NCBI GenBank assembly: GCA_002692325.1
Contig: NZJU01000007.1
Span: 1 to 12,750 of the forward strand
DNA length: 12,750 nt
Origin: Candidatus Pelagibacter sp.
Lineage (GTDB): Bacteria > Pseudomonadota > Alphaproteobacteria > Pelagibacterales > Pelagibacteraceae
Direction: 5' to 3'
The notes under the pieces are model-generated. The model searched no databases, was not told the DNA's origin, and was given only the letters and a program-made list of their open reading frames with translations. Within the stretch, counting starts at the first letter, position 1. Every line of letters begins with the position of its first letter. The translations under genes and the position numbers were made by a program. Of the stretch, positions 7,933 through 12,750 are shown one piece after another.

Positions 7933-7936
7933 CTAT

Positions 7937-9085
7937 ATGGTGAGCATGCAAAAAAAATCAATTCAAATATTATCTAAATTGGCAGTCCCTCTTAATTCAA
8001 AAGGTAGGTTCTTTAAAGAAAAAAGAACCCATTTAAGAACAGATTTTCAGAGAGATAGAGATAGAATAATTCACTCAACTGCTTTTAGAAGACTTAAACA
8101 TAAGACACAGGTATTTATAAATACAACAGGAGATCATTTTAGAACAAGAATCACTCACTCTTTGGAAGTTGCACAAATAGCAAGAACTTTATCAAAATTT
8201 TTTGGCTTAAACGAAGACTTATGTGAGACATTGAGTTTAGCCCATGATTTGGGTCATACCCCCTTCGGCCATGCAGGAGAGGAAGCACTAAATTATTGTA
8301 TGAAAAAATTTGGAGGATTTGATCATAATATTCAAACTGTCAGAATTATTTTATTTTTAGAAAATAGGTATTATAATTTTAAAGGTCTTAATCTTACCTT
8401 TGAAACACTTGATGGTTTGATAAAACATAATGGCCCAATTAAAAATATTAAAAAATATGATAAGATATTAGGTAAAAATTTTTTTAAGAATGAAATAAAA
8501 TTTCTGGAAAATCCCTCATTAGAAGCACAATTAGCATCAATATCTGATGATATTGCTTATAACAGTCATGATTTAGAAGATGGTTTAAAGTCTGGTTTAT
8601 TTAAACTTAAAGACCTAGAAAAAATACCTGTATTAAAAAAAATAATTTTAAAAAATAAAAAAATGCTTAAAAATTATTCTATAGATTTAGTTATTAGACA
8701 GGTTATTAGAGAAATAATAAATGAGATGGTTGAAGATATAATTACAACAACTCAAAAAAATATAAACAAACAAAAAATTAATACATTTAATGATGTTTTG
8801 AAATCAAAATATCCCGTAGTTTCATTTTCTAAGAGAATGCGTGAATTTGATACTAAAATAAAATTTTTTTTAAAATCTAAAATGTATAATCATAAAAGTG
8901 TTAAAGAAAATACGATTAAAGGAAAAAAAATTATTAAAAAATTATTTTTTTACATATATAAAAATCCGGGAAGATATATTAATGTTAGTAAGTATGATAA
9001 AACCAATATCGCTAGATCAATATGTGATTTTATTGCTGGTATGACTGATCGATACGCTATAAATCTATATAAAGATATAAAATGA
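7937..9085 (+). CDS. dgt: dGTPase-like deoxynucleotide triphosphohydrolase (HD domain)
   Basis: HD-superfamily enzyme that splits dNTPs to deoxynucleosides and triphosphate, shaping the dNTP pool. The N-terminal block RTDFQRDRDRIIHSTAFRRL is typical of dGTPase-like proteins. Metal ligands are H74 (RITHSLEVAQ), H103-D104 (AHDLGHTPFGHAGE) and D205 (SDDIAYNSHDLEDG). The length of 382 residues fits the short type-2 branch rather than the ~505-residue E. coli Dgt. The preferred dNTP cannot be told from sequence. There are two candidate starts, ATG 7937 (MVSMQKK) and ATG 7946 (MQKK). The -10-like box at 7927-7932 sits so close that 7946 may be the real one. The stop overlaps the argS start by four bases (ATGA), indicating translational coupling. 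Confidence 0.93.
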   Translation: MVSMQKKSIQILSKLAVPLNSKGRFFKEKRTHLRTDFQRDRDRIIHSTAFRRLKHKTQVFINTTGDHFRTRITHSLEVAQIARTLSKFFGLNEDLCETLSLAHDLGHTPFGHAGEEALNYCMKKFGGFDHNIQTVRIILFLENRYYNFKGLNLTFETLDGLIKHNGPIKNIKKYDKILGKNFFKNEIKFLENPSLEAQLASISDDIAYNSHDLEDGLKSGLFKLKDLEKIPVLKKIILKNKKMLKNYSIDLVIRQVIREIINEMVEDIITTTQKNINKQKINTFNDVLKSKYPVVSFSKRMREFDTKIKFFLKSKMYNHKSVKENTIKGKKIIKKLFFYIYKNPGRYINVSKYDKTNIARSICDFIAGMTDRYAINLYKDIK

Positions 9086-10803
9086 ATATTTTAAGCATTT
9101 TTAAAAAAGAAATTTTTAATATTGTTTTAAAAAATAGTGATACTTTGGGACTATCAGGAGATATATCTGACAAAGGTATTCAAGTTGATCTGGCACCAGA
9201 AAAATTTGATTGTGATCTCTCAACTAATATCGCAATGGTATTAGTAAAATTTCAAAGTAACGATCAATCTTTTTTCAACGAAAATTTAAAAAAACTACTT
9301 TTAAATAATATAAAAGATTTTGAAAAAATTGAAATAGCTGGTGCTGGTTTTCTAAATATTACACTAAAAAAAAGCATTATTTATGAAATCACTAGAAAAA
9401 TTTTTATAGATAAAAAAAATTATGGTTCAAATAATTCAAATAAAAAAGTAAATATTGAATTTGTTTCAGCCAATCCAACCGGCCCACTTCATGTAGGTCA
9501 TTGTAGAGGAGCCGTATTAGGTGATGTTTTAGCTAATTTGCTCTCATTCAATAAAAACAAAGTTACTAAAGAATACTATGTGAATGATTATGGTAATCAA
9601 ATTGATAATTTTGTTAAATCTATTTATCTTAGAATGAGAGAAATAAAATTTGGAGAAAAATTTAAAGTTGAAAACGATCTTTACCCAGGCGAGTATATTA
9701 AAGATATTGCTCAACATATTATTGGTAATATCAAGATAGATTTTCAAGATTATAAAAAGTCTTTTAATATAATAAAATCATATTCACTTGATTACTCAAT
9801 AAATGAAATTAAAAAAGATCTTAAAATTCTAGGTATCTCTCATGATATTTTTGTTCATGAGAATGAGCTGGTAAATAAAAAATTGGTAGAAAAATCAATA
9901 ACTAATTTAAAAAATAGCAATTTTATTAAAGAAGGATATCTTGAACCACCAAAAGGCGAAGAAAAAAAAAATTGGAAGAAAACCAAAAAATTGTTGTTCA
10001 AATCTAGTTTGTTTGGTGACGACCGGGATAGAGCACTTCAAAAAGATGATGGTAGCTGGACGTATTTCGCTAATGACTTGGCCTACCACAATGATAAAAT
10101 TTCTAGAAAATTTGATATTCTGATTAATATTCTTGGGGCAGACCACACTGGTTACATAAAAAGAATTTCAGCGGCGGTAAAGGCCCTCTCAAACAACAAG
10201 ACAATATTAAATTGTAAAGTTAGTCAACTTGTGAAGTTATATAAAGATGGAAAACCATTCAAAATGTCAAAAAGATCTGGTGAATTTATAACATTAAGAG
10301 ATTTACAAAAGGAAGTTTCAAAGGACTCAATTAGATTTATGATGCTCAATAGAAGCAATGATATGGAGCTTGATTTTGATTTTAATAAAGTTGTTGAAAA
10401 AACAAAAGATAATCCTGTTTTTTATGTTCAATATGCTCAAGCCAGAATTAATTCTATTTTTAGAACTTTAAAAAAAGATATCAATCAAGAATTTAAATTA
10501 AAAGTTGATAAATTTAATTTAAATATTTATGAAAAAAAAATTATTAGGAAAGTATTTGAATGGCCGACCATTATAGAAATAGCTTCAAACAAATATGAAC
10601 CTCATAGGTTAACTTTCTATCTTTATGAACTTGCAACACTATTCCATACTTATTGGAGCAAAGGCAACGAAAGTGATAATTTCAAAATTCTTAAAAAAGA
10701 TAAAATTAATAGAGAGTCGGCATTGGTTGTCATTCAATTATTATCTATAGTTATAAATAATGGTATGAAAATTTTAGGTGTATCCTTACCAAAAAAAATG
10801 TAA
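9082..10803 (+). CDS. argS: Arginyl-tRNA synthetase
   Basis: Class I synthetase that charges tRNA-Arg and needs the tRNA for amino-acid activation. An N-terminal tRNA-binding domain spans about residues 1-110. The catalytic core opens with FVSANPTGPLHVGHCRGAV, in which HVGH at 137-140 is the HIGH motif. A KMSKR version of KMSKS lies at 394-398 (KPFKMSKRSGEF). The DALR-type anticodon-binding domain covers about 450-573 and includes YVQYAQARI. At 573 residues the length is normal. The start is fixed by the ATGA overlap with dgt. The stop TAA shares a base with the next ATG (TAATG). A ten-A run at 9962-9971 lies inside the gene and could cause slippage or assembly errors. Confidence 0.97.
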   Translation: MNILSIFKKEIFNIVLKNSDTLGLSGDISDKGIQVDLAPEKFDCDLSTNIAMVLVKFQSNDQSFFNENLKKLLLNNIKDFEKIEIAGAGFLNITLKKSIIYEITRKIFIDKKNYGSNNSNKKVNIEFVSANPTGPLHVGHCRGAVLGDVLANLLSFNKNKVTKEYYVNDYGNQIDNFVKSIYLRMREIKFGEKFKVENDLYPGEYIKDIAQHIIGNIKIDFQDYKKSFNIIKSYSLDYSINEIKKDLKILGISHDIFVHENELVNKKLVEKSITNLKNSNFIKEGYLEPPKGEEKKNWKKTKKLLFKSSLFGDDRDRALQKDDGSWTYFANDLAYHNDKISRKFDILINILGADHTGYIKRISAAVKALSNNKTILNCKVSQLVKLYKDGKPFKMSKRSGEFITLRDLQKEVSKDSIRFMMLNRSNDMELDFDFNKVVEKTKDNPVFYVQYAQARINSIFRTLKKDINQEFKLKVDKFNLNIYEKKIIRKVFEWPTIIEIASNKYEPHRLTFYLYELATLFHTYWSKGNESDNFKILKKDKINRESALVVIQLLSIVINNGMKILGVSLPKKM

Positions 10804-11060
10804 TGATTAAAATTATAAATATATTAATTATAATCTTTATAATTTTTTTTTTCTATAACATATTCAAATATTACGATTCTTATAAAAATAAGGAGTTTAT
10901 TAACAATAACAGAGAAAATATTAATGACATTATAAATGATAAGATTAAACAAGTTCCGATTTTTAAGGATGATACTCAAAATGTAATTGAGTTTAATTCA
11001 GGTTTTGGTCAAAAAGAAATTAAAGAAAAAAAGAATTTTTGGGATTTATTTGAAAAATGA
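10803..11060 (+). CDS. Small single-pass membrane protein of unknown function (85 aa) between argS and nagZ
   Basis: No family recognised. The N-terminus has a strongly hydrophobic helix at about residues 3-18 (IIe/Phe-rich) with a basic start, so it is probably an inner-membrane anchor or uncleaved signal. A polar Asn/Lys/Asp-rich stretch follows (about 25-50), then an acidic and aromatic C-terminus ending NFWDLFEK. Its start shares a base with the argS stop (TAATG) and its stop overlaps the nagZ start (ATGA). This marks it as a real, coupled gene despite its biased composition. In many alphaproteobacteria the argS-nagZ slot holds a larger SPOR-domain protein that binds septal peptidoglycan. 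No SPOR domain is visible here, so it may be a shrunken relative or a replacement. That link is positional only. Confidence 0.75.
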   Translation: MIKIINILIIIFIIFFFYNIFKYYDSYKNKEFINNNRENINDIINDKIKQVPIFKDDTQNVIEFNSGFGQKEIKEKKNFWDLFEK

Positions 11061-12001
11061 AAAAAAAAGCATTAATTATTGGTATTAAAGGAAAGATATT
11101 AAATAAAATTGAAAAACAAATTTTATCAAAAGAAAACCCCTGGGGAGTAATACTTTTTGAGAGAAACTTTGACTCCTTCTCTCAAGCAAAGAAATTAACA
11201 GAATCAATAAGAAAAAATTCAAGAGATAAGAATTTGCCAATATTAATTGATGAGGAAGGTGGAAGAGTATCGAGATTAAATAAATTAATTTGCAATCAAA
11301 TTACACAAAAATACTTTGGTGATTTTTACAACACTAACCATAAACTAGCTAAGAAATTAATGATTAATTATCTTAAATCGGTGATAAAAATTATTAAAAA
11401 ATTAGGTATTAATATAAATACAGTTCCAGTATTAGATATCTTATATAAAAATAGCAGTAATGTGATAGGAAACAGGAGTTTTTCTAACAATAAAGTGATA
11501 GTAAGCGAGCTAGGTAATATTTATCTAGATGTTTATAAGAAGCTTAAAATTGGAACGGTTATAAAACATATACCTGGTCATGGCTTAGCTAAGAATGACA
11601 GCCATAAAAAGTTGCCAGTTATAAAAGAAAAAATCTCATATCTATTAAAAAATGATTTTGCTTGTTTTAAGGGAAAAGATTCATTTTTTGCGATGACCGG
11701 TCATCTTTTATTTTATAATTTAGATGACAAATATTGTGTTACTCATTCAAAAAAGATTATTAAAGAAATAATAAGAAATAAGATTGGTTTTAAAGGGATA
11801 TTAATCTCAGATGATATTTCTATGAGAGCACTAAAATTTGATTTATTTAACAATGCAATAAAATCACTAAATGCAGGTTGTAATATTGTTTTGTATTGTG
11901 AGCCTAAACCGAAAAAATCTTTAAGCTTAATAAAAAAGATCCCTTACATAGACAATTTTACACAAAAAAAAACATCACAATTTTATAAATTTTTAAGATA
12001 A
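11057..12001 (+). CDS. nagZ: Beta-N-acetylhexosaminidase (GH3, NagZ type)
   Basis: Removes terminal N-acetylglucosamine from cell-wall fragments in the cytoplasm, a step in peptidoglycan recycling. The protein is the single-domain GH3 NagZ type, with 314 residues. No signal peptide is visible. Key motifs are IDEEGGRVSRL (64-74; usually IDQEGGRV), KHIPGHG (170-176) and a DSH (181-183) supplying the Asp-His catalytic dyad on the flexible loop. SDDISM (251-256) contains the expected nucleophile aspartate, D252 or D253. The ATG lies in the ATGA overlap with the upstream small gene. scpA follows eight bases after the stop. The specific in vivo substrate is inferred from the family. Confidence 0.93.
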   Translation: MKKKALIIGIKGKILNKIEKQILSKENPWGVILFERNFDSFSQAKKLTESIRKNSRDKNLPILIDEEGGRVSRLNKLICNQITQKYFGDFYNTNHKLAKKLMINYLKSVIKIIKKLGININTVPVLDILYKNSSNVIGNRSFSNNKVIVSELGNIYLDVYKKLKIGTVIKHIPGHGLAKNDSHKKLPVIKEKISYLLKNDFACFKGKDSFFAMTGHLLFYNLDDKYCVTHSKKIIKEIIRNKIGFKGILISDDISMRALKFDLFNNAIKSLNAGCNIVLYCEPKPKKSLSLIKKIPYIDNFTQKKTSQFYKFLR

Positions 12002-12009
12002 AATAGGAA

Positions 12010-12750
12010 ATGGACTCAAATAACAAAAAATTATCTTTAGATATACCAAATTATAGTGGTCCTTTGGATACACTTTTAGATTTGGCTAAGTCACAAAAAG
12101 TAGATCTATCTGAAATATCTGTTACAATTCTCGTTGACCAGTTTTTAGATTTTATAAAAAATACTAAAGATTTAAACCTAGAAACCGCTACGGAATATCT
12201 GGTAATGGCTACATGGCTTGCGTATTTAAAATCAAAACTCTTACTACCAGAAGATAACAATGATGATTTTGTAGCGAATGAAGTAGCAGAAAAACTTAAA
12301 CTTCAACTTAAAAAATTAGAATTGATGAGACTTTTATCTGATCAATTGTTAAAAAAGAAAAGAATAGGTAAAGATATTTTTTATAGAGGAATGAAAGGTG
12401 GAATTCTCTCTATTAAATCACCTTCTTACTCAGTAACCTTATATGAACTATTAAAAGCTTATTCCACAATAAATATGCAAAGATCTTTTCAAACCATTAA
12501 TATACCAAAATTACCTGTGTACACAACTGACGAAGGAATTAAACATTTAAAGAATAAAATTGCAAATATAAAAGATTGGAAAAATTTGTTTGATTTTTTA
12601 CCAAATCATTTAGAAAAAAACAATAATCAAAAAATTTCCTTTTTAGCTAGCCTGTTTTCCGCAAGTTTAGAACTTTGTAAGGAAGGAATGATTGAAATAA
12701 ATCAAAAAAGAGTTTTTGAGAAAATATTTATTAAAAATATCAATGGATAA
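12010..12750 (+). CDS. scpA: Segregation and condensation protein A
   Basis: Kleisin subunit of the bacterial SMC-ScpAB condensin, bridging the SMC heads with ScpB for chromosome organisation and segregation. The N-terminal signature is clear: YSGPLDTLLDLAKSQKVDLS followed by TEYLVMATWLAYLKSKLLLP (about residues 15-75). A charged middle region and a C-terminal winged-helix-like stretch end near residue 246, the usual size. This is one of the few starts here with a hint of a ribosome site (AGGAA directly before the ATG, very short spacing). The stop is the last codon of the window, TAA 12748-12750. Its partners smc and scpB are not within view, apart from a possible scpB start overlapping the stop. 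Confidence 0.95.
   Translation: MDSNNKKLSLDIPNYSGPLDTLLDLAKSQKVDLSEISVTILVDQFLDFIKNTKDLNLETATEYLVMATWLAYLKSKLLLPEDNNDDFVANEVAEKLKLQLKKLELMRLLSDQLLKKKRIGKDIFYRGMKGGILSIKSPSYSVTLYELLKAYSTINMQRSFQTINIPKLPVYTTDEGIKHLKNKIANIKDWKNLFDFLPNHLEKNNNQKISFLASLFSASLELCKEGMIEINQKRVFEKIFIKNING
12743..12750 (+). CDS. scpB: Possible first codons of scpB (cut by the window edge)
   Basis: The scpA end reads ATGGATAA, so an ATG at 12743 in another frame overlaps the scpA stop by eight bases. This matches the overlapping style of every other junction in this operon, and scpB commonly follows scpA. Only two codons are visible, so the call is positional. Confidence 0.35.

Noticed and set aside
9544..10146. Open frames antisense to argS, and a + frame at 9941-10123
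   Set aside because: All lie within a complete argS; composition is that of a shadow reading.
1..12750. CRISPR arrays, insertion sequences, phage or defence genes
   Set aside because: No regularly spaced repeats, transposase, integrase or toxin-antitoxin-like genes were seen on either strand.

Overview
The window is AT-rich bacterial DNA with very tightly packed housekeeping genes. Many neighbours share stop and start codons (TAATG, ATGA, TGATG) and almost none of the starts has a Shine-Dalgarno sequence. The gene order argS - small membrane protein - nagZ - scpA, with dgt, an A-type Fe-S carrier gene and xth alongside, and the style of the proteins (Lys/Asn/Ile-rich, short) suggest a streamlined marine alphaproteobacterium, most likely of the SAR11/Pelagibacterales type. 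That placement rests on recognition of gene order and protein style, not on a database comparison.

Left part (1-1261): the 3' end of an unrecognised gene encoding a coiled-coil, multi-pass membrane protein with a C-terminal four-cysteine zinc-ribbon-like module. It is followed by a tRNA-Cys(GCA) on the minus strand with an encoded CCA end. A 280-bp stretch follows that looks empty but appears to hold two gene stumps: the last ~43 codons of a sugar-type ABC transporter ATPase (minus strand) and the last ~32 codons of a GH63/MGH1-like glycosidase (plus strand). They meet near 1130-1140, as if a divergent sugar-uptake locus had lost its whole middle.

Middle (1262-6831, plus strand): valS, ilvD and a manC-type GDP-mannose/mannose-6-phosphate enzyme lie end to end with no spacers. 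ValS and IlvD are linked by branched-chain amino acid metabolism (IlvD supplies the precursors of valine and isoleucine; ValS charges tRNA-Val). ManC feeds surface polysaccharide synthesis. ManC lacks most of the segment that normally joins its two catalytic domains.

Right part: xth and an erpA/iscA-type gene run on the minus strand (6824-7914). xth overlaps the manC stop by 8 bp. A 22-bp gap holding overlapping -10-like boxes on both strands separates erpA from a rightward string dgt - argS - 85-codon membrane protein gene - nagZ - scpA (7937-12750), probably continuing into scpB at the last bases. These cover dNTP/DNA metabolism, translation, cell-wall recycling and chromosome segregation. 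I see no CRISPR array, insertion sequence, phage genes or defence island. The most unusual items are the double-stump scar, the compact ManC, the unknown zinc-ribbon membrane protein and the 85-residue protein between argS and nagZ.
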